Below are positions 36,552 to 47,169 of a stretch of 64,000 nucleotides of DNA, one piece after another (position 1 is the first letter of the stretch; each line of letters starts with the position of its first letter). Under the pieces are notes generated by a model. That model had not been told where the DNA came from and ran no database searches. It saw only the letters and a list, made by a program, of their open reading frames with translations. Position numbers and translations under genes: made by a program. The DNA comes from Diadophis punctatus similis (taxonomy: Eukaryota; Chordata; Lepidosauria; Squamata; Dipsadidae), in the NCBI GenBank assembly GCA_023053685.1, contig JALIGW010000010.1, positions 10,325,919 to 10,389,918 on the forward strand, in the 5' to 3' direction.

Positions 36552-37945
36552 GTGAACCTCTATGCACAATCTATGAGAACCAGTTCCTTGCGCGACCTAT
36601 GGTCATTAGCCACAGTCATACCTATCTTTAAAAAGGGAGACCCTAGTCTAGTAGAAAATTACAGACCAATCTCATTGTGTTGCATCACCTGTAAAGTCAT
36701 GGAATCAATTATAAACCAATCCATCACCCTCCACTTAGAAACAAACAACCTGCTTTCTAACAAGCAGTTTGGTTTCAGGAAAAAATTGTTCTGTAATCTG
36801 CAATTCCTACACTGCAAAAACATTTGGACCACACATCTTGACCAGGGAAAAGCAATACTCAATTTACATAGACTTCTGCAAAGCCTTTGGTTCAGTGGTG
36901 CATGACAAACTACTGTTAAAACTAAGTTTTTATGGCGTTTCTGGATCCCTACACAAATGCATAGCCGCGTTCCTGTCAAACAGGCAACAAGTAGTCAAAA
37001 TAGGGAGGGCCCTATCAAATCCGGCACCAGTTAACAGCGGTGTCCCCCAAGGCAACATTCTAGGACCCACACTCTTTCTGCTTTACATCAATGACCTGTG
37101 TGATCATATTAAAAGTAGTTGCGTCCTCTTCGCTGATGATGTAAAATTATTTAACACCACTGACAATGCTGCTACCCTACAGAGTGACCTTGACCATGTG
37201 TCAGAATGGTCACGCATTTGGCAACTCCAAATCTCAACTAATAAATGTTCTGTCCAACACATTGGCAATAAAAATCAGAACACCAAATACAAGTTGGACG
37301 GAAACAACCTCATAGACGACACTCACTCTGTCAAGGACCTAGGAGTACTCATCTCAAATGATCTAAGCCCCAGAGCTCACTGTAACAGCATTGCCAAAAA
37401 GGCATTAAGAATTGTTAACTTAATTTTGCGAAGCTTCTTCTCTGGTAACATTGTATTGCTAACTAGGGCATATAAAACCTTTGCCACAACCAATTCTCGA
37501 ATACAGCTCGTCTGCCTGGAATCCACACTGTATATCAGACATTAATACGATTGAGCGGATCCAGAGGTATTTCACGAGAACAGTACTCCACTCCTCTACT
37601 CACAATAGAATCCCTTATACCACCAGGCTTGATATTTTGGGCTTGGACAATCTGGAACTGCACCACCTGTGGTCTGATCTAAGCATAGTACACAAAATTG
37701 TCCGCTACAGCGTCTTACCTGTCAATGACTTCTTCAGCTTCAACTTCAATAATACATGGGCAAACAATCGGTACAAACTCAAGGTAAACCACTCCAATCT
37801 CAATTGCAGAAAATACGACTTCAGCAACAGAGTGGTCACCACCCGGAATGCTCTTCCCAACTCCATTGTCACATCCTCAAACCCTCACAACTTCAACTTT
37901 AAACTGTCTACCGTGGACCTCACCCCATTCCTAAGAGGTCCGTAA
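36552..37945 (+). pseudogene. CR1/L3-like ORF2p reverse transcriptase
   Basis: RT blocks in order are VIPIFKKGDPSLVENYRPIS, NNLLSNKQFGFRK, SIYIDFCKAFGSVVHDKLL (first Asp), NSGVPQGNILGPTLFLLYIND and LFADDVKLF (catalytic ADD). The C-terminal block follows: QPILEYSSSAWNPH ... RIQRYFTRTV. Three overlapping frames (36552-36905, 36769-37545, 37481-37945) show two frameshifts. The endonuclease is missing. It would act on its own RNA at a nicked target. This copy is dead. Confidence 0.85.
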
Positions 37946-38067
37946 AGGGGGCGTGCATAAGCGCACCAGCCTGCCTACCATCCCTGTCCTACTGTTCCAA
38001 TTTATTTGTATTCATTTCCTTCGTTCATGTCCATGTTCATATTCATGCCTGCTATCTTGTACATGTT

Positions 38068-38102
38068 TGACAAACAAACAAACAAACAAACAAACAAACA
38101 AA

Positions 38103-38137
<35 letters not shown>

Positions 38138-38140
38138 ATA
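38068..38140. repeat. (CAAA)n(TAAA)n LINE tail
   Basis: Two adjoining tetranucleotide runs directly after the LINE 3'UTR, read as its terminal repeat. Confidence 0.88.
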
Positions 38141-39932
38141 TTTGATTATAAATCTTAACATATTGTGGCAAGGGAAGTTTACTCTGAGGACTCTTATCCA
38201 TTTCATGATTCAATTCGAATAGGATGGTTATTGGTCTTCAGAATATTGCTCCTATGCACATCTGAAGCCTGCATTTCTATGTTCAAGAAATATAGGGAAT
38301 CTTTTCCTTCTTCTCTTCTGCTCGGTGACAGCTGCTATATTTTGATGCTTACAAAATATTTATCAGAAACACTGGGAAGGGTTTGCACTAATTTATATCA
38401 CTGTTGGAATTCTTCATTTATGCTGATTACAAAAATAAATGTTTTTTTTCTTAAAATTTCAAAAAATGAATGTCTTTGTTCATGAATCTAGCTAATACAT
38501 TTTATCTGTAAACTTACCAGAGTAATATAAGGAAATGATACTTTATTGTTCAATAATATAATCTATTAGCAATCAAACTAGAAAGATTACTGGTATCTAC
38601 TTAAAATGAGAAGAAGACTTCTGGGGAAGAAATACCACAGACTACAAGCAAACCTCTCATATTAATTTATAAATTCCCAGCAATTTTAGTCAATTATGAA
38701 TCAAAGTATAATAGCATAAATGACATACTTTGGCCTTTATACAGCATTTCTCTTGCAAGAGAAAGAGTAAAATAAAATCAATAAAATACCTTATTCTTTA
38801 TCAAATGTTGAATATTCACACACACACACAAATAGTACAGCAAAAATGAGAGGAAAAATAGGTAAAACTAATTTACACCAACATCATTTATTATACCTCT
38901 ATATACATGTCTATCCTTGCAGATCATTCTTGCTTCTTCTATCATAACTCACCAATTCATACATTGCTTTTTATTCTTTAACTGAATATGTAAAGAATAC
39001 GTATTTATTTAAAAATAGATTGTGACAATTGTCTGTGAACTGTGAGTGAAATATAGTACATGAAAAAGTGATATTACTAGCAGTAATTTAAAAAAAATCA
39101 TTTAACAAGCATGCAGGTAAAAAAAATTAGCCAATGAGAATTAGATGGGAGGGTCAATCAGATCTTAATATGAATCCATATGAAAATGTCCTATAAAGGT
39201 TATTCTGTTTAAAATAATCCCAACAGTCTTGAGAATTAGAAACTTCCAGACCAAAGATAGAAAAAATAATCACTTTGAAATCCTTGCATGTTAAAAGTAA
39301 TCATGATATAAGCCTTGGAATGTACATAGCACATTCAATGCAATTTGGAGACTACAAAGAAAAATAGACATCTGTATACGCATAAAATACACTTATTTTC
39401 TCTGTTGTTGCTAAAACCATCCATCATTAATGTGCTTTGCATTACAGCCAGATACAGTAATGATTCTATAATATCCATTCAAACTATATACAAGAAGAGT
39501 TTCTAACCTGACTCAATAATGTCATTTTACGAAATCCATAGTTGTGTATCTGAATTAATCTGTATAATCTGTATAAATCCATGATTTATACAGCAAATAA
39601 TCTGATTTTAATATACTTTCTATGATTCATTTTATTTAGGTGAATAGCCTGGATTTCTCTACAAATTAATTGATCTTTTTGCAAAAAAAGGCCCCATAAA
39701 GTATTTCTTTTCTGAAGTTGTTGCCACTTTTTTCTCATAATTTCATATCTATTTCAGTACTATATCTAGAAAATGTTTCATTGTGTTTCAGACAGTATAT
39801 TTTGAGGAACTGTGGAGTGGTTTACTGTTTGTTCATACCATACCATTGCAGCTGTGTTGGTCAGAGCTTTAAATTTTTTTAAAAATGAATAATTTGTAAT
39901 ACTATATAGTTAATTCTGCTGGAGATACTAAA
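38141..39932. other. unassigned AT-rich sequence (1.8 kb)
   Basis: No open frame with recognisable content, only a short (CA)n at 38816-38830. This is one of the few stretches that could be unique intergenic DNA. Confidence 0.5.
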
Positions 39933-40660
39933 CCCGTGATGGTGAACCAATGGCACGTGTGCCGGAAGTGGCACGCAGAGTCATCGCTCCGGGCAGGTGG
40001 AACCATTGCCCTTTGCTCTTCAGGGTTCCGGCACGCCAGCCAACTGGTCTTCATGTGTGCAGGAGCAACAGAAACCGAAAGAGCAGCTGCCTGGTGTGCA
40101 TGTACACCGGCCACCTGGTCTTCTGGTTTCTGGCGCGCATGTATGTGCGAAGACCAGCTTGTGTGCCCAAAGACACGGAGAGAGGATCCCGGTGGTCGCT
40201 TCCTAGGGGAGAGAGAGCTATCGGTCCCTCCCTCCCCACCCAAGTGGGCTTCTTGTGCAGCCCCAGCAGCAGCAGTGGCAGAGCGAGGGGAAGGAGCAGC
40301 TGGCCAGCCGGGGGTGAAGGGGCAGTGGCGGTTCTCCTCCAGCATCCCGGCCGGAAGTGGCAGCATGAGAACCACCCTTGCCCCCAGCTGGCCGGTAGCT
40401 CCTGCCCCTTGCTCTGCCGCTGCTGCTGCTCTGGGTCAGTCTGATGATCCGAAGGCCGCCTTCTCTCCGTCCCTTATTGTTCTGTTGCTTTCTGACCCGT
40501 GCATCTGCCCAACGTTTCCCGAGAGCCTTGATCGCCCGGGTGCCTTTAAAGCAAGGGTTAGGGTTGGGATTGGGGAACCCAGGAAGGATCTCTCTCTTGC
40601 CTTGCTGCTCTTCCTCTCTTAAGGTTTCTGGGGGTCTCTTTCATCGCCTTTACTTTTCTT
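39933..40660. mobile_element. possible hAT-like MITE with GC-rich interior
   Basis: Begins with CGTGATGGTGAACCAATGGC and a GTGGCACGCAGAG block, which resembles the end of a common vertebrate hAT-type MITE. The interior is GC-rich with partial inverted repeats (CCAACTGGTCTTCATGTG and a related inverse near 40130-40165). I could not find the opposite end or a target duplication. The long frames here have no known domain. Confidence 0.4.
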
Positions 40661-41613
40661 CCAAGATTTAGATTTAGATTTATTATTAGAGTTGGAAGGG
40701 ACCTTGTAGGTCATCTAGTCCAACCCCCTGCTCAAGCAGGAGTTCCTACACCATTTGAGACAGATGGCAGTCCAGTCTCCTCTTGAAGGTCGCAAGTGTT
40801 GGGGCTCTCACAACCTCCGCTGGCAAGCTGTTCCACTGGTTGATCGCTCTCACCGTCAGAAAGTTTCTCCTCACTTCCAGGTTGAATCTCTCCTTGGTCA
40901 GCTTCCATCCATTATTCCTTGTTTGGCTTTCTGGTGCTATAGAGAACAGCCTGCTCCCCTCCTCTCTGTGGCATCCCCTCAAGTATTGGAACACTGCTAT
41001 CATGTCACCCCTGGTCCTTCTCTTCGCCAGACTGGCCAAGCTCAGTTCCTGCAACCGCTCTTTGTATGTTTTATTTTCCGGACCCTTTATCATCCTGGTT
41101 GCTCTCTTCTGCACTTTCTCTAGGGTTTCAATGTCTTTTTTGTAGTGTGGTGACCAAAACTGGATGCAGTACTCCAGGTGTGGTCTGACCAAGGCCTTAT
41201 AGAGTGGTACTAGTACCTCTCTGGTCCTTGATTGTATCCCTCTATTTATGCAGCTCAGGACTGTGTTGGCCTTTTTGGCTGCTGCTGCTGCACACTGCTG
41301 GCTCATATTTAGTTGGCTGTCTACCAAGACTCCAAGATCCCTCTCGCAATCGCTGCTATTGAGTGTGGTTTCACCCAGTTTGTATGTGTATTTTTGATTC
41401 TTCTTACCTAGGTATAGAATTTTACTTTTCTCCGTGTTAAATTTCATTTTATTGGTTTGGGCCCAGTGTTCGAGTCTGTCAAGGTCCCTCTGGATTTTGA
41501 GTCTGTCCTCTGGGGTGTTTGCTACTCCTGCCAGCTTGGTATCGTCTGCAAATTTGGTTAGTTCTCCTGCTATTTCCTCATCTAGGTCATTTATGAAGAT
41601 ATTAAAAATATTT
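40661..41613 (-). mobile_element. CR1 LINE 3' part
   Basis: A classical CR1 on the minus strand, with RT end, C-terminal region and the CR1 3'UTR ending in GATTTAGATTTA repeats. It is interrupted at 41613 by the ORF1-only L1 and resumes for a few bases at about 44270-44277 before chromovirus C. It therefore inserted into chromovirus C and was later hit by the L1. Confidence 0.9.
40746..41613 (-). pseudogene. CR1 ORF2p C-terminal part
   Basis: About 285 codons uninterrupted. The RT end shows NIFINDLDEEIAGELTKFADDTKL (catalytic ADD) and MKFNTEKSKILYLG, then ERDLGVLVDSQLNMSQQCA. The C-terminal region shows LVRPHLEYCIQFWSPHYKKDIE, KRATRMIKG and FLTVRAINQWNSLPAEVV, the CR1 consensus order. Earlier RT blocks and the endonuclease are missing by 5' truncation. 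The open frame suggests a rather young copy. The first few codons at its upstream edge come from the neighbouring L1 tail. Confidence 0.9.
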
Positions 41614-41702
41614 TTTTTTCCCAAAAAGTTTTATTAGTACAAAATTACATAGATAATAGCTAAACATTAAATAGAAAGTACAAACATTTTTTTTAATTTT
41701 TC

Positions 41703-41745
41703 TCCCCCCTAACCCACCCCTTTCCCTCCCCCCCTCCCCCCCGGA
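41703..41745 (-). promoter_or_regulatory. G-rich polypurine tract in L1 3'UTR
   Basis: On the minus strand this is a run of G blocks with short A or T spacers, able in principle to form a G-quadruplex. Such tracts are a known feature of L1 3'UTRs. Confidence 0.7.
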
Positions 41746-41954
41746 CTTCCCAGAGAGAGTACAGGGCATAATATCAATAAAATAAATTTAAATTAAATTA
41801 AAAAATTTTGACTTCCACCTTATTTTTTTAAAACTTCAACTCCAAATTGTACACTAATAAAAATTCCTTCCTCCTCCTTTCAATCATCTACCCTTCACAA
41901 CATTTCTTCACTGTTAACTAAGAATTAAATGATTATTACATAAATGATGACTAA

Positions 41955-42290
41955 GTATTAAATACAAAAACCTTAAACTTCATCATAAAATCAATCAGTA
42001 TATAAATAACATACTATTACTATATATCAGATTATAAGCACTAATTCCAAACTTTAAATAACCTTCCTCCCAAAAAAAAAAATGTTAAATCTAATTGTAA
42101 TATTTTATAACTGGATAGATAACAATTCCAAATCTTTCTCACAATTAAATAAAACTTAAATTGATATTACACAAAAAATAACTAAATAATAATACAAAAA
42201 CCTTAAACTTCATCATAAATTCTACCACTCTATTAGTAACATAATGTTACTATGTATTAAATTATTAGGTTCAAAAAAGTTCTAAATCTT
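41955..42290 (-). repeat. tandem duplication in the L1 3'UTR
   Basis: AATACAAAAACCTTAAACTT and following bases occur at 41961 and again at 42191, about 230 bases apart, with similar sequence after each. Diverged tandem copies of a 3'UTR segment. Confidence 0.65.
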
Positions 42291-42440
42291 TAAAAAGAAT
42301 TAATAATACTTTGAATAAGCCCCCCAAAAAAAACAAAAGAAAAAAAAAGAATGCAAGAAGTAAAGAAAAGAAAAAAAAATTAAGGAAAGAAGGGAAAAAG
42401 AAAAGTACAGTCATAATGGCAACCATCTGTCCAATAAACT

Positions 42441-43562
42441 TCAACACTGCATCTTGTTGTATCTTGATGATGGTTGCATCTTTTTGTAACTTGATAATTT
42501 TGTAGTTGTCAGCTCGCCTCCCATCTGACCCCGATCTTCCATCTCCTTTTCCACACTGTAGACATCTGTCTGGCTCTGCCAATCATTTAAATTTTGTAAA
42601 TCTGTTTCGATTTGAAGAGGAAGGGATGGCTTTCCCTCCTCCTCCTCTTTTGTTTTCATACATCTTTCCTCTGGAATCTTGGATATATCAGCCTTTAAAA
42701 CGTTGACATAAAATTCAGTAGCTTTCTTTGTTGTATTAAGCCGATATCTTTTTCCCAGAAATTTCACTGCAACTCCTGTTGGTGCTTCCCATTTGTAATG
42801 TAAATTTAACCTTTTAAATTCATCAATCAGAAAGGTATAATCTTTTCTGGCTTTGAGCATTTTAGAGGGAATTTCTTTCCATATAATCAGTTCCTGGCCA
42901 TTCACCTGCAGGTTATTCTTAAACGTCGCCTGTATAATCCTATTCCGTAAGGCTCTTGTAGTAAAGTATATTACAATATCCCTTGGTAGGTGTTTTTGTT
43001 TTGCATACCAGGAGTTGATTCTATATATTTTATCAATTTGCCTGGCTAGTTCTTCTTTAGACAGTCCAGACACCTGCTCCAAAGCTTCCACCATCCTTCC
43101 TTTCAAATCTTCATATAATCCTTCTTTCAACCCCCTGACCCTTATGGCAAATTCCATGGATCTGAATTGCGTCATTAACACCTCTGTTTCAAAATTTGCA
43201 ATGTCATTTTGTATTTTATCTATGTATTCTACTGAAGTTGTCAAAACTTGTTTGTTTTCTTCAATGCGGTTTGCCAAAACTTCAATATTTGTTGCTAGAC
43301 CTTTACATACCTCCAACACATCATTTCTAATTTGTTGGTCAATATTCTTTAAAGCAGCCTGCATTTTATTATCTATTTCACTAATTTTTTGGTTAAATTC
43401 AACAATAAGTTCATCTTTCATAATCTTTAAGGTACTTATTAAATTTTCAGGTGTTAAAGACTTTGGGGGTGTTAACTCAGTGGTAAGTTGCATTTTAGAA
43501 ATATAACCAGATGAATAATCCATTCTTTTATTCAAAACAATCTTTCCAGATTTTGAAGCCAT
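42441..43562 (-). CDS. L1 ORF1p, RNA-binding chaperone, intact frame
   Basis: The uninterrupted minus-strand frame is 385 codons from 43598. The likelier start is the ATG at 43562 (residue 13), in AAAATGG context with A at -3 and G at +4, giving 373 residues. The first third is rich in Glu/Lys/Ile heptads (ISEIDNKMQAALKNIDQ ... IDKIQNDIANFE), fitting a coiled-coil trimer. An RRM-like part follows (MEFAIRVRGLKEGLYED ... YRINSWYAKQKHLPRDIVIY). The C-terminal domain shows FKNNLQVNGQELIIWKEIP and YKWEAPTGVAVKFLGKRYRL. ORF1p coats L1 RNA in cytoplasmic particles. No ORF2 follows. An open frame in an element without ORF2 argues for young age or selection at the source. Confidence 0.88.
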   Translation of the reverse strand: MASKSGKIVLNKRMDYSSGYISKMQLTTELTPPKSLTPENLISTLKIMKDELIVEFNQKISEIDNKMQAALKNIDQQIRNDVLEVCKGLATNIEVLANRIEENKQVLTTSVEYIDKIQNDIANFETEVLMTQFRSMEFAIRVRGLKEGLYEDLKGRMVEALEQVSGLSKEELARQIDKIYRINSWYAKQKHLPRDIVIYFTTRALRNRIIQATFKNNLQVNGQELIIWKEIPSKMLKARKDYTFLIDEFKRLNLHYKWEAPTGVAVKFLGKRYRLNTTKKATEFYVNVLKADISKIPEERCMKTKEEEEGKPSLPLQIETDLQNLNDWQSQTDVYSVEKEMEDRGQMGGELTTTKLSSYKKMQPSSRYNKMQC

Positions 43563-44253
43563 TTTAGTATTTCCAGTGGTGAACAAAGAAAAAGCCAAGC
43601 CTCTAGTTAAAGTTCTTTTAAATTTCTTTTAAAATTCTTTCAAATTCCAAAGCCAGATAGAATTTTATTTTTAAAAAATTGTCAGTTATTATTTAATCCA
43701 GAATCGGGAGACAGAGAGAGTAAAGCCAACTTTCAAAATCAAAAATTTCCATAAGAAAAAAAGCTGCTAGGGAAACGAAAGTTACTTTCACTTCTCCTCC
43801 CACTTTCTCCGATCGCCATGTTGTAGCCTAATAACTGTTACTTAGTTTCTTCCGAAGTGAAAATCAGCAGTGGAGTTGAAAGAAAAAAAAAAATCTGTAC
43901 TTGCCCTTTAAAATCCTGTCTCTCTCTGTCTGCTTGTTTAAACAATTAAGTAGTTGTAATCCCATTCACGAAGCAGCGGGTGGTCACGGCATCTTGCTCC
44001 GCAAAAGCGGAGGTTTCCAAGTCCCCGGAGCAAGAGACAGGCTGGCTGGGGAGCCCTCACCTTTCGCGCCCCTGGCTGACACTTGGGGCACTAGGGGGGG
44101 CTCTACCCCACCTGTCCGGCTCTCATCTCTCCCCTTTGCCCGGGGCAGAGACTTTCAAGCCGCCAGACAGCTGTTCTGGCGGCTTTAACGGGGAAAAGGA
44201 AAGGCGCTCAACGAGGAGCGTCCGCGATGCAGCGATCCGGAACCGGAAGTCAA
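43563..44253 (-). promoter_or_regulatory. L1 5'UTR with internal promoter motifs
   Basis: A GC-rich leader of about 690 bases. It opens with TGACTTCCGGTTCCGG, an ETS-like CCGGAAGT core read on the opposite strand, just inside the target duplication. It also has CAACATGGCG (43814-43823, minus strand), a YY1-like motif. The L1 at 54363 also opens with GACTTCCGG. Promoter activity is inferred. Confidence 0.6.
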
Positions 44254-44277
44254 GATATTAAAAATATTAAAGATATT

Positions 44278-45178
44278 AAAATCCCCTTCAAAGTCTGGAC
44301 TGATCATAAAAATTTAGAAGCTCTAAAGACCCCATGAAAGCTCTCCCCCAAACAAGTACGTTAGGCGCAATACTTAAAACATTTTAATTTTACCCTCAAG
44401 TATCTCCCAGGAGGGAAAAACTTCTTAGCCAATGCCCTGCCCAGGAAACCCCAATACAACAGCAAAGAGACTGAAATTGTTAAACCTATGCTCCAAACAC
44501 CTCAGCTAGCCATCAACGTGATCACCCGAGCACAAGAAAAAAAAGAACTGCTTGCTGAAAATGCAAAGGCATCCAAATTTAAGGAGGCACTACTTAAGGA
44601 TGACTGGTTCCAAGCTCACAAAAATATTTGTTTACTTAAAGATGGTTTAGCCTGGGTAGAGAACAAACTTTACCTCCCTGCCAGCCAAAGATTGGACCTC
44701 ATGAAATGATGCCACGACTCCAAAATAGCTGGACATTTTGGATTTGTGAAAACTCTGAACCTCATCAAAAGACAATTCTGGTGGCCATCCCTTAAAAAAG
44801 ACATTGAGATCAGCTGCAAAAAGATGACAAGGAAAATCCCCAGGACTTTTACAAACTGTAGCAGAACCTTCAGCACCCTGGAGAGAGATTTCTATGGATT
44901 TTATAGTGGAGCTGCCTGAAAGTGCAGGAAATACAGTTATTTGGGTTGTAATGGACCTCTTTTCAAAACAGGTCCATTTTATACCCTGCCAAAAGATCCC
45001 AACAGCCAAGGCATTAACAAAATGTTTTTAGTACACATTTATCGCCTCCATTGAGCTCCCCAATGGATTATCTCAGACAGGGGTGTTCAATTCACTTCCA
45101 AATTTTGGCGGGCTTTTTTAAACCTATTAGGCTCCACTCAGGGGTTGTCCTCTTTGCATCACCCCCAGATGAACGGGG
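44278..45178 (+). pseudogene. chromovirus RNase H end and integrase core, copy C
   Basis: Reads FKVWTDHKNLEALKTP, then ANALPRKPQYN, then the linker to integrase. The HHCC region (HDSKIAGHFGFVKTLN) is damaged, with a deletion that removes part of the second Cys pair. MDFIVELPESAGNTVIWVV carries the first Asp and [13 protein letters not shown] the second. Several stops (for example at 44335 and 44706) and a shift before the Glu region make it inactive. Confidence 0.85.
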
Positions 45179-45946
45179 GTGGTGGTGGAGAGAGCCAATG
45201 GGGTATTAGAACAATATTTAGGATGTTTTATTAACTACCAACAGGACAATTGGTCTGACCTCTTGCCTTTTGCTGAGGTAGCTTACAACAACTCTGTACA
45301 CAGTAGCACTGGCTTCACTCCATTTCAGGTAGCCACAGGACAAGAATTCAACCCCATGCCAGAACTACCCACTAAGGAACCTGACATCCCCTCCCTTAAG
45401 TTGTGGATAAACAATCTACAAACAACTTGGCCAGTGGTCAGACTAGCCCTACAACAGGCTAGAGCAGCTTTTAAAGCTCAACCTGACAAGAAACGCAGTG
45501 AACCCAAGCCATTCAAGGTTGGGGACCACGTGTATTTATCCACAAAGTTCCTACAATCATTACAACCCTCTAATAAACTGGGACCAAAATTCATTGGCCC
45601 ATTTCCCATCACCAGAATCATTAACCCTGTCACTGTAGAACTCCTCCTTCCTAAAACACTTAGACAGGTTCATCCTGTGTTTCACTGCAGCTTACTCAAA
45701 CCTGAAATCACATCAAAGATCAAACCCCCTTTACCCATACCTCCTACCCCCATTATGGTGGAAGGAGAACAACATTTTGAAATTAAAGATATCCTTGACT
45801 CATGCACTCACCATGGTTCCACACAATATTTAGTAGCATGGAAACACCTACCCTCCTCCCAAAACGAATGGGTAGCCAAAAAACATGTAAAAGCTCCCAC
45901 ACTGTTAAGGAAATTCCACCTGAGATACCCCTACAAACCATCCTAA
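45179..45946 (+). pseudogene. integrase C-terminal half and chromodomain, copy C
   Basis: A 255-codon open frame beginning in the DDE domain end ([20 protein letters not shown]). It passes through FAEVAYNNSVHSSTGFTPFQV, the GPF/Y-like module (DHVYLSTKFLQSLQPSNKLG ... LRQVHPVFHCSLLK) and a chromodomain (FEIKDILDSCT ... YLVAWKHLPSSQNEWVAKKH). It aligns end to end with copy B at 32280-33034. There is no proper start, so it is a remnant whose frame happens to be open. Confidence 0.88.
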
Positions 45947-46012
45947 TTCTTAAGGTATTAGTTGTTTTGTGCCTTTCCAGGTGGATTTTCCATTTTTCTG
46001 AGGAGGGCAATA

Positions 46013-46505
46013 TGTCAGATCCATGTATCTGCCATTCTTCAGTGGAAGAAGGGGGGGTTCGATTTGATGCATTTAGTTATTTTCTTTCTGTGTATCCTAG
46101 GTATCCTATTTCTTGCCTTGTCTTATTGTGTAACCTTTCACCTGATTAATAACTGTTGCCTGGCACCCCAGATCCCCGGAAAATTCTCACCTCTTGGGGA
46201 ACACAGGGGTAGGAAGGGCCATGTGGATTGCAATGCTGGGAGATGGCCCTGAGAAGCTCTTCTTATCTGTTTCTCAGAGAGGATGGTACAATAACATCTT
46301 CACACCTGCGGATTGGCAGAATCCACATCGGACTGTTGGGAGGGGGTTCTAGTTTCCTTTATCCTAATTGCATGCCCTGAGGGACCTAAGAGTCTGCTTT
46401 GAATTCTGACTTGCTTTCACCCCTTTTCAATAAAAGGTTCCTTTTTAAATACAAAGTTTCAAGAGTCTATACTTTCTTGACGTGGGGGAGAGGCTGGTCC
46501 TTACA
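46013..46505 (+). repeat. 3' LTR of copy C
   Basis: TGTCAGATCC to CCTTACA, 493 bp. It shares TCTGCCATTC and the AATAAAAGG-type signal with the A, B and D LTRs but is longer and diverged. A purine run (GAGGAGGGCAATA) precedes it. Confidence 0.83.
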
Positions 46506-46760
46506 GGGATAACAAATACATGGTGCAAAGAAATGTTATCTATGTTTAAATGAATTAATGGGGAAAATGATAAAGAATTATAAAGAGAGAATAGTATTGT
46601 TGAAGTTGGAAGATTAGGATTACACATACTTATTTGTATTATTATTGTTAGCATTGTTTAAAAAAGATTTGACCCAGTCAATACACTGTCCACAAAATAT
46701 GTATGGTGTGAAAAGAAAACTGCAAATAAAACATGTTTTAAAAAAAAACAAATCAAAAAG
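46506..46760 (+). mobile_element. possible L1-type 3' end with poly(A)
   Basis: AT-rich sequence that ends in GCAAATAAAACATGTTTT and an A-run, which looks like a retroposed 3' end. No coding remnant confirms the family. Confidence 0.4.
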
Positions 46761-47169
46761 AGTTGCTATGCTTTCACTGCTAAGAAATGTTTAAGCTATT
46801 AAATATTTGTTCTTATCTCATGTGCTGCAAGAGATTGAGAAGCATTAGCTTGATTGATGAAGAGGTAGAGAAGCAAATGAAGGAACATGAGACATAAACA
46901 GCTGACAAATACAAAGCATTTCATTAGTAGCTTCAAAATAACAAACTGGGATTGTTATTTTGAACAATTTGTAGTGTTTTGTTTTAAAATGCCTGTCTTT
47001 TGTTTCCAGAAGATAGCATGTTACTATTTTCTTATTGATGATTTTTCTCATAAAAAACTGAGATAGTTGACATGTTGATATTCTTTTTTATTATTTCTCA
47101 TAAATATCTCAGACAATTTCCTGATTGACATTTTTGCAATTAAGAGTACTTTTGGTGCAGTCATTAAAG
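46761..47169. other. unassigned AT-rich sequence
   Basis: Nothing recognisable. Confidence 0.5.

Larger units (their letters stand above)
36540..38140 (+). mobile_element. jockey-superfamily (CR1/L3-like) LINE
   Basis: The plus strand contains most of RT and the C-terminal ORF2 region, followed by a 3'UTR ending ATCTTGTACATGTTTGAC and (CAAA)n(TAAA)n. It is a different subfamily from the L2-like and classical CR1 copies nearby. The 5' end is truncated near 36540. Confidence 0.82.
41614..44253 (-). mobile_element. ORF1-only L1 element (half-L1-like)
   Basis: A 2.64-kb minus-strand unit with a GC-rich 5'UTR (43563-44253), an intact ORF1, and an 827-base 3'UTR with a G-rich tract, AATAAA and a short A tail. 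It has no endonuclease or RT sequence. The 16-bp duplication AGATATTAAAAATATT lies at both edges (about 41598-41613 and 44254-44269), so it inserted as one unit. This is the layout of mammalian HAL1 elements. An ORF2 deletion after insertion is possible but leaves no visible scar. It would depend on L1 enzymes in trans. Confidence 0.85.
44278..46505 (+). mobile_element. chromovirus copy C: RNase H to 3' LTR
   Basis: The 3' part of another chromovirus subfamily on the plus strand. The upstream half is missing: the nested CR1 plus L1 block lies directly before the first preserved codons (KIPFKVWTDHKNLEAL), and no gypsy sequence is seen beyond it at 39.9-40.6 kb. It ends with a 493-bp 3' LTR. 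Confidence 0.88.

Noticed and set aside
40540..40600. Telomere-like GGGTTAGGGTTGGG
   Set aside because: Only two irregular units, so not an interstitial telomere array.
39936..40622. 228-codon frame that could be a gene
   Set aside because: It starts inside repeat-like sequence (CGTGATGGTGAACC). Several overlapping frames are equally open because of GC-rich composition, and no domain was recognised.
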